Origin: Acanthaster planci
Taxonomy: Eukaryota > Echinodermata > Asteroidea > Valvatida > Acanthasteridae
Reading direction: 5' to 3'
Length of the DNA stretch: 39,284 nucleotides
Assembly (NCBI RefSeq): GCF_001949145.1
Contig: NW_019091642.1
Span: forward strand, 88,137-127,420
Part shown: in pieces, positions 17,265 to 26,669 of the stretch
How the letters are laid out: every line of letters begins with the position of its first letter
Numbering within the stretch: the first letter of the stretch is position 1
Made by a program: the position numbers and the translations under genes
Notes under the pieces: model-generated
Database searches by the model: none
What the model was told of the DNA's origin: nothing
Seen by the model: only the letters and a program-made list of their open reading frames with translations

Positions 17265-17319
17265 GTATGGGGCTACACCTGTACTGCAATCAGGAGTAGA
17301 ATTTAAACAATGTCATATG

Positions 17320-17700
17320 CGTTAGCAGATCTGGCCATTTGCACCTGTCCTGTTCAGTCACTGATTTGGTTAATCCAAATAATGATCGATTGCACCTTTT
17401 GGCGTGGGCGTTAGGATGGTAGGGTGTTGTTCGTGACTTCTTAATGCCATATGATGCACATAACTCACGAACTACACCCCCTCAAAGTTACGCCCTTGAT
17501 CACTATGAAGCCGATATGGAGTACCAAACCTTGAGAACCAGTGGTCTCTCAGTGCTTTGGCAACCTTTCCTGCAGACTGGTCCTTGCACGGTACCGCCTG
17601 GACAAATTTGGTGTAAATGTCAGTCATGACTAACACGTCCTCATACTCACCCCGCCCCCTGTCAATCTTTACAAAATCTATGGCTAGAATTTCCAGAGGT
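17320..17700 (-). pseudogene. Integrase catalytic core of gypsy element 1, frameshifted, catalytic Glu replaced
   Basis: On the minus strand, LAIDFVKIDRGRGEYEDVLV then MTD gives the first catalytic Asp. RLHSDQGRNFEG gives the second. After that a single-base shift near 17475 introduces a stop. The continuing frame has SYGIKKSRTTPYHP, then Lys where the D,D-35-E Glu should be (AKRCNRSLFG). The enzyme could not catalyse strand transfer. Confidence 0.75.
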
Positions 17701-18010
17701 CAGAACCCTAGCAAATGGCGCATGAGAACCCTAAGAACAGGCTGTGACGCCTTTGCAAGGATACATTGCTGGCACTTCCCAATGTGCTTACGAACCGCAG
17801 CAGCCATTTTCGGCCAGTAAACACGCCTTCTAAGAAGCGAGCAGGTTCGGACAACACCCAGAGACCCCCACCCCTCATGACAGCCTTCAATAACCCTTTG
17901 CTGGAGGACTGCGGGCAAAAGAACCTGAAACAATTACCCAAGTAACGGGTCTTCCACTCGTCGACAAAGAACCATGTCCCGCTCAACAAACCGCGACCAC
18001 TGCCAACCAA
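17700..18010 (-). pseudogene. Integrase zinc-binding (HHCC) domain of gypsy element 1, one His lost
   Basis: The minus frame 17700-17933 reads LLPAVLQQRVIEGCHEGWGS, then LGVVRTCSLLRRRVYWPKM and CQQCILAK. The first His (CHE) and both Cys (CQQC) are there. The second zinc His, normally in a GH.G motif, is Ser (GSLG). The preceding part (17934-18010) is shifted into another frame. Confidence 0.78.
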
Positions 18011-18094
18011 ACTTCAATGCAAGAGGGTCATCCTCATGTCCGTGTGCAGCATCACCAGGACGCCAATGCCGCTCCCAACGGTCCCAAATTACCT

Positions 18095-18313
18095 TCAGTA
18101 TTGGGTCCGCCTTTTACAAATCCTTAAGCCTACGTCCACCTGCAAAGGGACCCTTGTTGCTGCTGTATTGTGCTGCACTAACTCCTCTGCCGAATAGTGC
18201 CCAGGATAACGACTGAGCGCGTCAGCGGACTGGTTGCAAGCCCTAGAACGAAACTTTACATCAAAGTTAAAGGCCAAAAGCTGTGCCACCCAGCGTGATT
18301 CACAAGCACCCAA
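18095..18313 (-). pseudogene. RNase H C-terminal remnant of gypsy element 1
   Basis: LGACESRWVAQLLAFNFDVK leads to FRSRACNQSADALSRYPG. This is the conserved end of gypsy RNase H, with the E.RW...L..F.. and N..ADALSR blocks. The upstream catalytic aspartates are gone with the deletion. Downstream comes the linker to integrase. Confidence 0.8.
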
Positions 18314-18314
18314 C

Positions 18315-18608
18315 TTAGCAGTCTGATTCGGGAGGTATCACCTCAGACTGACCTATCTGTTCTATCAAAACATGATTGACAGATACTGCTATGCTATCCT
18401 GACCAGATTTCAACCTAACTGATGCGTCTAAAACTGCCTCCTGGGCACAGCCCAACTTAGTGTATGAGGATATTACTAATGCCCTTGCACCCAGATTAGC
18501 CACCAGTACACGAACAGTTTTTCCATCGCATTGATCACAATCAGCATAGGCTTGTCCTGCCTTACTCAAACTGCTTACTCCAACTGAATGCTTGTCTACT
18601 GCAGTCAC
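18315..18608 (-). pseudogene. Pol linker preceding the missing reverse transcriptase (element 1)
   Basis: This is an open frame of 97 codons (KHSVGVSSLSKAGQAYADCD onwards) of the kind found between protease and RT in this gypsy lineage. It stops at the point where RT should begin. Two bases further on, the minus strand reads the very end of RNase H, so RT and most of RNase H have been removed. Confidence 0.6.
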
Positions 18609-18695
18609 AAGGCCTGATGGTAATCCTTTTACAATGACTACTTTGTTCTGTTAAACTTACACGGGGGCCCTCATCTGACAAATGATAACCTGCAC

Positions 18696-19310
18696 CTACC
18701 TTGGAAGCACAATTGTGGGCTTCCTGCCTGTACGCACAGCTACTTGTCTCCCTACATTGCGATCAGTCTCTACCACTTTTATTGGTATCAGCTCTTTAAC
18801 AACCCGGTACCACTGAAGAGCAGCATTCCATGCCTCAGCATCTTTTACATCTGGATCGACCTTGAGACCGGGCACAAGGGCCTGCAAACATTCACAACCA
18901 TGGCCCTTAACCACCAAGAAATGAGCAATCATTGTTTGATCGTGAACCACCAAGGGAGCCTCAACAGACCCCTCTACGGGTAATTCCATCTGCCCTACCC
19001 CATAAACTCGTAGGTAAGTACCAAGTGGCTTAACACCACTCATTACCCCCTTCAGATGTTCACGGTAAAATAAAGCACTTGTGAGGGATGCATCAGCACC
19101 TGTGTCTAAAACACACTCAACTGGTATCCCAGCTAGTGTGACCTCAGCCCTTGGACTACTTTTTACTAGCTTGGTAGGCAAATCATCCACAGACAAATCA
19201 GGCGGCACCACTTCCCTTACAACTGACTTCCCAGTGGACAGGCCCTTCCTAAAACATCCCCCACCACCCGGCCTAAAGAGATGTGGGAAACTAGTTTGAC
19301 CCCTCCTCAT
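18696..19310 (-). pseudogene. Aspartic protease region of gypsy element 1
   Basis: This is an open frame of 204 codons. AEVTLAGIPVECVLDTGADASL contains the catalytic DTG loop of the retropepsin fold, and the following YGVGQMELPV segment fits the flap and second strands. The C-terminal part after residue 120 is a linker towards RT. Retropepsins are dimeric and cut the Gag-Pol precursor. This is the longest intact frame of the element. Confidence 0.82.
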
Positions 19311-19522
19311 TTGGCTTTTGCTAGGGGATTGTGCTGCACAGATTCCCGAGGGGAATTTCCTTCATCAATGCTGCGACTGACAGGCAGTTTTACATGGCAA
19401 TGGGCTTTAATGTGCCCAAGTTTCTTGCACCTAAAACACCTGACTGGCACATATTGCACACTACTGGGCGGCTGTCCAGTAGTCATATTTCCACCCCGTT
19501 CAGGTAGGCGCAACTGTGACAT
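19307..19522 (-). pseudogene. Nucleocapsid zinc knuckle of gypsy element 1
   Basis: The minus frame contains CFRCKKLGHIKAHC, a CX2CX3GHX4C retroviral-type zinc knuckle that binds RNA. It overlaps the start of the protease frame (18696-19310) by a few bases in another phase, compatible with a former frameshift between gag and pol or with decay. Confidence 0.8.
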
Positions 19523-20395
19523 CTTATCGACAATGAATTACTTTGCTCTTGTTGCTTAGCAATCTGTCCCTGCATATCCTGAATGGATAAAAGGATCTTG
19601 TCCTGGGTTTGCTGCCCATGTTCAGGCTTTGTGCTAATTCGATCAACAAAAATTTCGTCAATTCCCTCCGTTGATTCAAAGTCCCCCATATAGCCCTGTA
19701 CTTGATCCAACCATTCTCCATGATCCGACCTAACATATGGCGAACCTGGGTTCGATCTAGCCTGAGGGATACGCTCAACTTCCCTGAATGTTTCGAGGGC
19801 CAAATACCGAATCTCCATAAAAGTCTTGCCAGGATTCTCCAACTCAAGGCGTCTCAACTCCAAGCGGGTGCTCTGGCAGTGGGCTCCTGCAACAAACTGG
19901 CTTACTTATGCTTCGTCCTTTAAACTCTTTAAGGAATCTTTCTGAGCAACAGGAGCAATTTCTAGTATTCTATCATAGAGACAGATGAGTTCCCTAGAAA
20001 AATCCATCAACGTTTCATGTTCTCCCTGATACCGATCATATATAGCCTTATGCAACGACTGAAAGGTTTCTCCACCCCCAAAGTGTTTATGGAAAAACCG
20101 GCCTAACTCATCAAAACTGAGCCCTGGCTCCCCATGGCATTTAACTTCATCTCGTGCAGTTCCTTTCAAGTGATTAATAACCACCTGTGCCTTCTCAGAT
20201 TCTGGAACCCGACATTGGCGACAATAAATGTCAACCTCTTCCAACCATTCCTGGCTTGACTGGGTGACCAGAAAACCACGAGAGTTTATTGGGCCGCTGG
20301 GACGAGGGTTTACTCTGCTTCAATGCCTCAGTCAAGCCCTTAACCAATTGCTCAACGAGCCCAGCCTCTGAGGTTGCCACATCAAAACCCTAAGT
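19483..20395 (-). pseudogene. gag (capsid/nucleocapsid precursor) of gypsy element 1, frameshifted
   Basis: This minus-strand region has at least two frame breaks. The frame at 19906-20244 contains the Retrotrans_gag-type core, with CRQCRVPESEKAQVVINHLK, GTARDEVKC, the FFHKHFGG segment and FSRELICLYDRI. Upstream, to about 20395, another frame has an amphipathic stretch (LVEQLVKGLTEALKQ) typical of the gag N-terminus. The frame at 19483-19863 continues gag and is rich in charged residues. Gag forms the particle that packages retrotransposon RNA. The breaks make it non-functional. Confidence 0.75.
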
Positions 20396-20959
20396 GCGTG
20401 AACAAGGAGGGAAACCACACAGTGCAGCCTACAATTTAACCATCAACAGTTTGGTCAACCAACTAATTGAACCAAAAAGTTGTTTGGTATTCGCCTAGTG
20501 AACAACCACATCGACTGGTCTTTCAGCTAGTATATTCAAAAATTGCCTACACGTACATGTACGTATATCTCATTCCTAAATATACACAACATAAATTACT
20601 ATAAACCCAACTACAATATCAAACCTGGAAAATTGGAAATTCCCTCTACAAACAATTAAATGGCTACTTTTCTGGTACACAGGTAGCTCAAGCTACGCCA
20701 GCCACTTAACCCCTACCGCCACTGTAGCAGCTCTTGAGCCCTGTCTCAGTCCCAACAATCTACGGCCAAATGTAGTATCCAGGAACTGCTCACACCATTT
20801 GTACACAGCACTGCATTCTGCCCACAGTTCATGTAGCTCATGCACCTGGAGCACAGCTCACTAGTTGGATCGACAAGCAGGCCTAATGGTAGCAGCCATA
20901 ACTCATGGTAGCCTTCACACCAACACCAGTAGCGACTAATTCAGCATAGACACACCCCA
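20396..20959. other. Leader region between primer site and gag of element 1
   Basis: No open frame of interest was found in this stretch. It contains ACGTACATGTACGT-type palindromes near 20548. It is best read as the untranslated leader of element 1. Confidence 0.4.
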
Positions 20960-21060
20960 CCCGTGTTACCATTTGTAGTGTAATTCACGGTGACGCGAGA
21001 AAGTGAGGCGGTGAGGCCAAATTTTGGGGTTCCTGTGTCACTCTCAAATTTGGGTTTATT
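20960..21060 (-). other. LTR end, AATAAA and primer-binding-like site of gypsy element 1
   Basis: On the minus strand an AATAAA (plus 21055-21060) is followed by about 80 bases, then an LTR-like end CACTACA (ending at plus 20974). Two A residues and TGGTAACACGGG (starting at plus 20971) come next. TGG directly after an LTR end is the usual start of a tRNA-primed binding site. The other LTR boundary is not resolved and may lie beyond the pentamer array. Confidence 0.45.
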
Positions 21061-21130
21061 GGAGATCTCCACTTTGAACATGAAAAAACCTGCCAGTACA
21101 AAATTATTAATTCAAACAAACATAAATCTT

Positions 21131-21510
21131 AGATTAGATTGGATTGGATTGGATTGGATTGGATTGGATAGCATAGGATAGGATTGGATTGGATTGGATT
21201 GGATTGGATTGGATTGGATTGGATTAGATTCGATTGGATTGGATTGGATTAGATTAGATTAGATTAGATTAGATTAGATTAGATTAGATTAGATTAGATT
21301 AGATTAGATTAGATTAGATTAGATTAGATTAGATTAGATTAGATTAGATTAGATTAGATTAGATTAGATTAGATTAGATTAGATTAGATTAGATTAGATT
21401 AGATTAGATTAGATTAGATTAGATTAGATTAGATTAGATTAGATTAGATTAGATTAGATTAGATTAGATTAGATTAGATTAGATTAGATTAGATTAGATT
21501 AGATTAGATT
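21131..21510. repeat. Pentanucleotide array: GGATT block followed by 52 copies of AGATT
   Basis: Positions 21131-21250 are mainly GGATT with a few AGATT and irregular units. From 21251 to 21510 the array is a perfect run of AGATT, 260 bases or 52 copies. It lies just outside the LTR end of gypsy element 1. Confidence 0.97.
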
Positions 21511-22179
21511 CCAATTTCCATGATCAATGAAGAGAATTGCTGGTGCCACATGTACTTACGATGTAACATGTACATGCTGCGGATTTTCAGGTCATGTATA
21601 ATATGTTGCACATGTACATGTACAATAACAAAGGTGGAGGTACACGTACGTGCACACCACATTGCAAATTTGACATTCAACTTGCACCCTGCTACATACG
21701 GCCACTTTTATGACCTTAGATTAGCTATTATATAAAACTGGCTATATACATGTAACTCACCAGTCGATGTAGCCAATCTGCCCCTAGGCTAGGGCCCCCA
21801 ACCCAGCTAGTACAATTTAGCAAATCCACTGGACCATTCAAGGCCTTGAACCTGACGATTACAAAGTTGTCTAGAAGTTTTGGAAAAGATCCAAGGTTGT
21901 GGCGCAAACGACCAATTTACACGTATATTCATGGGCACCTGGGCTTAACTGATTGCAACTTAATCCCTTTATTAATCAATCTGGACTAAATATCTACCTA
22001 TTTGCATTTATCTATAACTCACAGAACCAAGACATTAACATTTTATAAATTAATGCATTATTAAACCTGGCACTATCTCTTGTGCTCGCATGACATGTCC
22101 AAAACACCAAGTTTTACTACACGGCAACGTACCAAGCGATTCATGGACAACATGAATAGAGCCCTCATGTGACTACAGC
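21511..22179. other. Non-coding stretch rich in ACATGT palindromes
   Basis: Between 21545 and 21655 the palindromes ACATGT, GTACATGTAC and GTACGTGCAC recur. No gene is visible. Confidence 0.5.
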
Positions 22180-22436
22180 ACTTAATAATTAGCAAACACC
22201 ACATTACCGCTTGCTTTTTCCACGAGTGAATCTGGTCAAACGGGTAGTATACCGTACCCCTTTGCTTGCTTCTCAACGTCTGGGCCTGGTCGCTGCTGGT
22301 CACGACCTCGTATTTGAGCGTCAGATCAGACACGGAGTATTGTATGGCGGTGTCTGTCGACTTGACGACTTTATCGTGGTCGTTGAACGTGCGTTTGTAC
22401 GCCAGGGGCTCTTTCAGTCCGATAGGTGAACGACGT
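22180..22436 (-). pseudogene. Orphan coding-like fragment, unidentified
   Basis: One minus frame is open for more than 75 codons with GC-rich third positions unlike the AT-rich surroundings. It reads, in pieces, PIGLKEPLAYKRTFNDHD, then VSDLTLKYEVVTSSDQAQTL, then RGTVYYPFDQIHSWKKQAV. After KKQAV the composition changes, and a GGTAATG at that point could be a former donor. An in-frame TAA lies just upstream of the fragment at about 22444. The composition and regular amphipathic pattern suggest true protein, but I do not recognise a family. A weak resemblance to the structural proteins of large DNA transposons is only an impression. Confidence 0.4.
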
Positions 22437-22449
22437 GTGGTCCGTTAAC

Positions 22450-23029
22450 AGCGAGATTGATTTTCAGTGGCACATCATAAAGGGAAAGGTAGAGGGGCCC
22501 TGAGATGTGACACGCTACCAAATTTTGAAATGAAGATACTAGATTTTTAGAAACAGTAATAGCACCTGCTCTCAGTGGAGTGAAGATTTTTTTACTGATA
22601 TAGACAACTGGACATTTATTTTGGGAAAAAGCTTTCCATATTCCCTGAGCCTAGACATAAAAATACCATTTACAAGTTGATTAGAAAGGATACAAGCGGT
22701 AACTTAACATCAAACGTACAAAACATACATTTGTTTTCCAAGATAAACTTACAGTTTGAAAGGTCTTTTGTTGAACAATTTGAATTCGCGTTTAGTTACG
22801 CTCTTACTGATGTTTTGGAAACTGAAAAAATGTGTTTTTGTTTAAATCTGGACAATAACATGGTTTCAGGGAACCATCCTGAAGACGAACTGGGCATACT
22901 ATTCCGAACGTCGAGTGTGCTGTATACTCAGGGGAAACATTACACACATACGAATCATCAGGTTTCTTTAAGCAGAGTGTTTTATAATATCAACAGTGGG
23001 TGTTTTACCAGTTACTAGAGTTTCCAGTG
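22450..23029. other. Probable LTR-side sequence of gypsy element 2, no gene
   Basis: This AT-rich stretch lies downstream (minus strand) of the candidate polypurine tract of element 2 and so may be its 3' LTR. An open frame on plus at 22677-23018 (113 codons) has no recognisable features. Confidence 0.35.
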
Positions 23030-23050
23030 AAATATACTACACTCCTCCTC
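23030..23050 (-). other. Candidate polypurine tract and 3' LTR start of element 2
   Basis: The minus strand reads AGAGGAGGAG (plus 23042-23051) followed by TGTAGTATATTTC from plus 23041. The TGTAGT start is the inverse of the ACTACA LTR end seen near 20974, as LTR termini often are inverted. I did not find the matching 5' LTR. Confidence 0.4.
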
Positions 23051-23486
23051 TACAAACAAATTGTAATGAAATTAACACCTTTATGTGTAAACCAGTCATT
23101 ATGAGGTTTTCTTAACACATGACAAAACTATCATACCGGTGTACATACTAAGACAATACAACAATCCGTTATATTTGTCGGAATACTTGTGCTTAGACCC
23201 TATATGTGTGAAATTTTATAGCAGTAACACGTGAAATTTTAACAGTAATATATGTGTTTTTGTTACAACCCCAAAAGCCCATTCTAAATAGTGTAACAAA
23301 TTATATGTATTGTATCACACTATTCCGGTAACATGTCTGTATATTCCGTTGTATTTTTGGTGAAAATAAATTATGCAGAAATTTGTTTTAAAGGGTTACC
23401 AAGAATATTATTTCTGTTACTTAACTGTTTTACATGGTGACATTGAATCCCTTTAACATAATTACATGGATTCAATAAGTATTCTA

Positions 23487-23765
23487 TCATTCTTTTTTGA
23501 TATCTCCTTTCTGGGGTGTTTCCGGTATCGGTGAAGATGTTGGTTCTGAGGTTACTGTGAGAGGTAGACCATTTGGCTCAGCTTGAGTGCCTATGTCACC
23601 CTGACTTGATTCTGTAGGGGCACTTGGGATCTGTGGCGTAATTTGTTCACCACCGGTCTCAGTGACTGGTACTGGCCTAAAAACAGTTTCTTCTTGCTTC
23701 GGAATCGCTGTGTCCCCATGTTCAGAGGGGAAACTTACTTTTCCAGTTTCCAACAAATGATCCAC
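23487..23765 (-). pseudogene. C-terminal Pol tail of element 2
   Basis: This is an open frame of 92 codons rich in Pro, Glu, Thr and Ser (PVPVTETGGEQITPQIPSAP). It has no fold signature and no Cys. It follows the integrase remnant on the same strand and precedes the polypurine tract, so it fits the disordered tail often seen at the end of gypsy Pol. Recognition is by position and composition only. Confidence 0.5.
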
Positions 23766-24004
23766 GTGGCAAGACGCAGTTTCTGTCCAACCTTCATCAA
23801 GTAAGCCAGAGGACCTAACCTCTTTGCCACTACCCCAACAACATACTTTTCCCTACCTCCCCTAAAATTCTGAATATGTCTTTCTCTCCCCCGGAAAATT
23901 CTCTGATTTTCATATTTGGGGTGTCAAGATTGACATTTGACTTGTCTTGTTCACGAACTCTAGTGTTTACATCTGGTTTCAACTATCTGAACCGGCAGCA
24001 TGCT

Positions 24005-24409
24005 TTAACAAAAGCTCACAAGGTGAACAGCCTGTCGAAGACTGAGGTTTATCGTAATGCCATAAGACAACAAAAAGTTGTCAAGTCGATGACGAAAAGA
24101 AACTTTGGAATTCTTCCTAAATTTGTGTTTCATCAGATACTTGGTAAGTGCCCTTTTTGCTATTTGAACACTTCTTTCTGCTGTGGCATTCGATGCTTGA
24201 TGATAGGGTGGCACTTGATTATGTTTGATTCTAGTTTTGCCCAAAAACAACTCAAAAGCTTCTAATGCGAATTGAGGTCCATTATCTGACACTAACTCCT
24301 CTGGTAGGCCATGCATCGCAAACCACCCCCTCAGTACGTCAATGGTCTTAGGACTAGTTGTGCGCGCCATATATTCCACATTGATCCACTTACTGTAGCA
24401 ATCGATCAT
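24005..24409 (-). pseudogene. Integrase catalytic core of element 2
   Basis: This is an open frame of 134 codons. MIDCYSKWINV carries the first catalytic Asp, LVSDNGPQF the second, and NATAERSVQ the Glu, spaced as in D,D-35-E enzymes. After KYLMKHKFRKNS the similarity runs on but degenerates, and the frame ends at 24005. The start of the core upstream of MID is in another frame. Confidence 0.82.
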
Positions 24410-24475
24410 TAGATGTTTCCCCTCAAGCTCGAAAAAATTAACATTAACTCTCTCCCAAGGTTTTCTAGAATTTGT

Positions 24476-24993
24476 CTAAGGTACAAAAGGTGCCCTGGTG
24501 GGGGTGTATACCTCACAATTGTTTACTGTGCCTTGATCTAACTTGGGGTACCACAAATAACTTTGTGCGATGGCTTTCATTTGCACAGTTCCAGTGTGTT
24601 CGTGATGTAACTCACTGACCATTCTTGCTCTAAGATCAGGAGGAATTATCACCTCAACCCCCACTGCAGGCAACCTTGATCTACACTTAACTCATTCCTT
24701 CCGACAAAATAATCCTGCAGTTTCTTGTTTTCATTATGCTTCGGCCATACACTCATCGTATTGTGGAGTACCCTACCTAGTATCGGATCTTTCAGTGTTT
24801 CATCTCTGATTTCTTTAGCCGATACAGGTAAGTCTTCCATGTACGTAAAGTAGTTCGTGGATAACTCACTTGCCAAGTGGATTTCATATGGCGCCGGAAA
24901 TCTCGATAGAACACCAACATTTGCATGATCCGCAGACCTACGATATCTAATATCATATTGATGTGCCATGAGGGTTAAAGCCCATCTTTGCAA
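24476..24993 (-). pseudogene. RNase H end, linker and integrase zinc-binding domain of element 2
   Basis: The frame at 24649-24993 begins MQRWALTLMAHQYDIRYR and contains SADHANVGVLSRFP, the RNase H terminus (canonical N.ADxLSR here reads VGVLSR), followed by the linker. The frame at 24476-24673 holds the zinc domain: LRARMVSELHHEHTGTVQMK has the two His, then YLWYPKLD. In the closing CEVY the second Cys of CxxC is Tyr. Confidence 0.78.
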
Positions 24994-25601
24994 TCTAGCT
25001 GCAGCTAGGGTTGGAACCCCTTTCTTTTTATCCGAAAATAATTGTTAGTGCCTCATGGTCTGTGTACAGCGTTAACCTCCTTCCAAACAGGTATTTATTA
25101 AACTCTGTGACACAAACAATTGCCAATGCCTCTTTCTCAATCTGAGAATAGTTAGCTCTGTTTCGGTCAAAGTGCGAGGTGCATAAGCAATGGGTCTTTC
25201 ATCACCATTTTCCATGATATGGGACAAAACTACCCCTGCTTCTTGTGGTGAGGCATCTCATGCTAAAATAAGTGGCTTTTTGACATCATAGTGAACCAAC
25301 ACTTGCTCACTTGTGAGTATTGTGGCGCCGGGAGCCGGCCGGTCTGGTGGGGGCGCCAGTCTGACTCCACGGTTGTGCGGCTGGTGCCCTTGCAGAATCA
25401 ACCGGAAGACCCCGCCGCGCCAGAGCTAGAGGCTTCTTTTGGCGGCCTCGGGAGTTTGGGTTTTGTTGTGAGTCTTCGGACAGACAAGTTAATTGTGTTG
25501 CCGAAATAAACGAGTTTTGCTCTCGAAAACAGAAGTCCAGAGCCTAGTGTGTTTTCTTACCTCTGTCTGAAACCTGTTAGACCGTTGGAGTGTTACAGTA
25601 T
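24994..25601 (-). pseudogene. RNase H region of element 2, interrupted by the solo LTR
   Basis: Minus-strand sequence on both sides of 25321-25601 belongs to one RNase H reading frame. The part before the insertion ends in an EFKR segment and the part after it resumes with ILTSEQVLVHYDVKKPLIL. A TGA (plus 25258-25260) replaces the codon just before the first catalytic Asp of DASPQ. The YRAN/TE block further on is also shifted. It is a dead domain. Confidence 0.7.
25317..25601 (+). mobile_element. Solo LTR (277 bp) with 4-bp target duplication, nested in element 2
   Basis: The sequence from 25321 begins TGTGGCGCC and ends GTGTTACA at 25597, a TG..CA LTR. It is flanked by GTAT on both sides (25317-25320 and 25598-25601). 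An AATAAA at 25505-25510 marks the R region. The segment is GC-rich compared with its host. Removing it together with one GTAT restores continuity of the RNase H frame of element 2, so the insertion is real and younger than element 2. Recombination between two LTRs presumably deleted the internal part. No full copy is present in the window. Confidence 0.85.
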
Positions 25602-26342
25602 TCTCTTAAATTCCTCCAATGCTGTTTAGCATTCGTTTGCCAAATTCCACTCAACCCCTTGCCGTATTAATTAAGTAATAAAATGGGACACACAGATCTG
25701 ACATATCTGGGATGAACTTACAATAATACACAGTTATCCCAATGAAAGTCCGCAACTCATCCACATTTTGAGGTACTTTGGCTTGTGCAATTGCCCCAAT
25801 CTTTTCCTTAGTGGGGTGAATTCCATCACCATCTATGACGTGTCCCAGGTATGTAACACTCTAAACCATAAATGGGCATTTGCTTTTATTAGCTCTGACT
25901 CCGTACTCTTCTTATCGAGAGATAACTTTCTCTAACCTAACCTCTGAACGTACACTTGTTCTGTTTCACTACTGATCAGGATGTCATCTAGGTAACAAAC
26001 TATGCCTTTCATTCCACCCAGGATTTGGTCCATACTCATATTGCTGGGTCTGTTGATACTCCAAAAGGCAATCTTTGGAAGTGATATAATCCCCTGTACG
26101 TATTGATGGTGAACAATTCCTTGCCCTTTTCTGTGAGCTCAACTTGCGTATATGCATTGGATAGATCTGTCTACTGAACACCTTGCCCCCTGACAGTGTT
26201 GCAAACAAATCCTCAGCTGTGGGTAATGGGTATGTGTTTGTCTCCACTACCTTGTTGACAGTCTGCTTATAGTCTCCACAAATTTTTATAGTTACATCAG
26301 CCTTAGGAACAACAACAATTGGAGCTGCCTATTTACTATGTT
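25602..26342 (-). pseudogene. Reverse transcriptase palm and thumb of element 2, multiply frameshifted
   Basis: TNTYPLPTAEDLFATLSGGK at the start of the 25984-26247 frame is the RT motif A approach. A frameshift follows at KVFSR, where the catalytic Asp block should be. The YLDD box is encoded at plus 25983-25994 in another minus frame, so the catalytic pair survives. Further down, thumb and connection residues (EKIGAIAQAKVPQNVDELRT, GITVYYCKFIPDMS) are recognisable in yet another frame. Confidence 0.78.
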
Positions 26343-26669
26343 TTACTTTTTTATTACACCGGTTGACTCAAGTCTGTCCAACTCCTTACTTATTTCTTCC
26401 AACTGAGCATACGCAACTGGTCTTGCCTTACATAATATGGGTACTTCATCTTGATTTACCGAAATCACTGCTTGGTGGTATTTGATTTTGTCTTTTGATC
26501 CACCAGCCTTGAACACTTGTTGATTTTTTTTAATTAATTGCCCAATTTCAGGTTTTACGTTACGCACATTGGACATTTCACGCCAGTTTAAGCCTCCCAG
26601 CAGACTCCGCCCCTTAAACACACCCTTTCTCCGTGTGGTGATTGTGGTCTCTAGGTCAGTCCCGGTCAT
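26343..26669 (-). pseudogene. Reverse transcriptase N-terminal region of element 2
   Basis: This is an open frame of 108 codons. The segment CKARPVAYAQLEEISKELDR then LESTGVIKK is the fingers-subdomain entry found in gypsy RTs (ARPVP......EL..LE..GVI). The upstream part (VFKGRSLLGGLNW, NVKPEIGQLIKKNQQVFKAG) is the usual protease-RT linker. Confidence 0.8.

Larger units (their letters stand above)
16457..21060 (-). mobile_element. Ty3/gypsy-type LTR retrotransposon 1, decayed, with reverse transcriptase deleted
   Basis: Read on the minus strand from high to low coordinates, the order is an LTR end with AATAAA (21055-21060) and ...CTACA at 20974, a primer-binding-like TGG at 20971, gag, zinc knuckle, aspartic protease, a linker, the last part of RNase H, integrase zinc finger, integrase core, integrase C-terminal region, and a polypurine tract at 16459-16470. 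The gag-PR-(RT-RH)-IN order is that of Ty3/gypsy. RT and most of RNase H are missing between 18315 and 18313. Frameshifts and stops break gag and integrase, and two integrase residues are lost. The element cannot move by itself. The 3' LTR is not clearly delimited. Confidence 0.85.

Noticed and set aside
21131-21510. Interstitial telomere repeat
   Set aside because: The units are GGATT and AGATT, which do not match TTAGGG or the arthropod TTAGG in any register.
22677-23018. 113-codon plus-strand frame
   Set aside because: It is AT-rich with no domain or homology impression, and it lies in the probable LTR region of element 2.
25291-25509. 72-codon plus-strand frame, GC-rich
   Set aside because: It lies inside the solo LTR and starts in the flanking element 2 sequence, so it is fortuitous.
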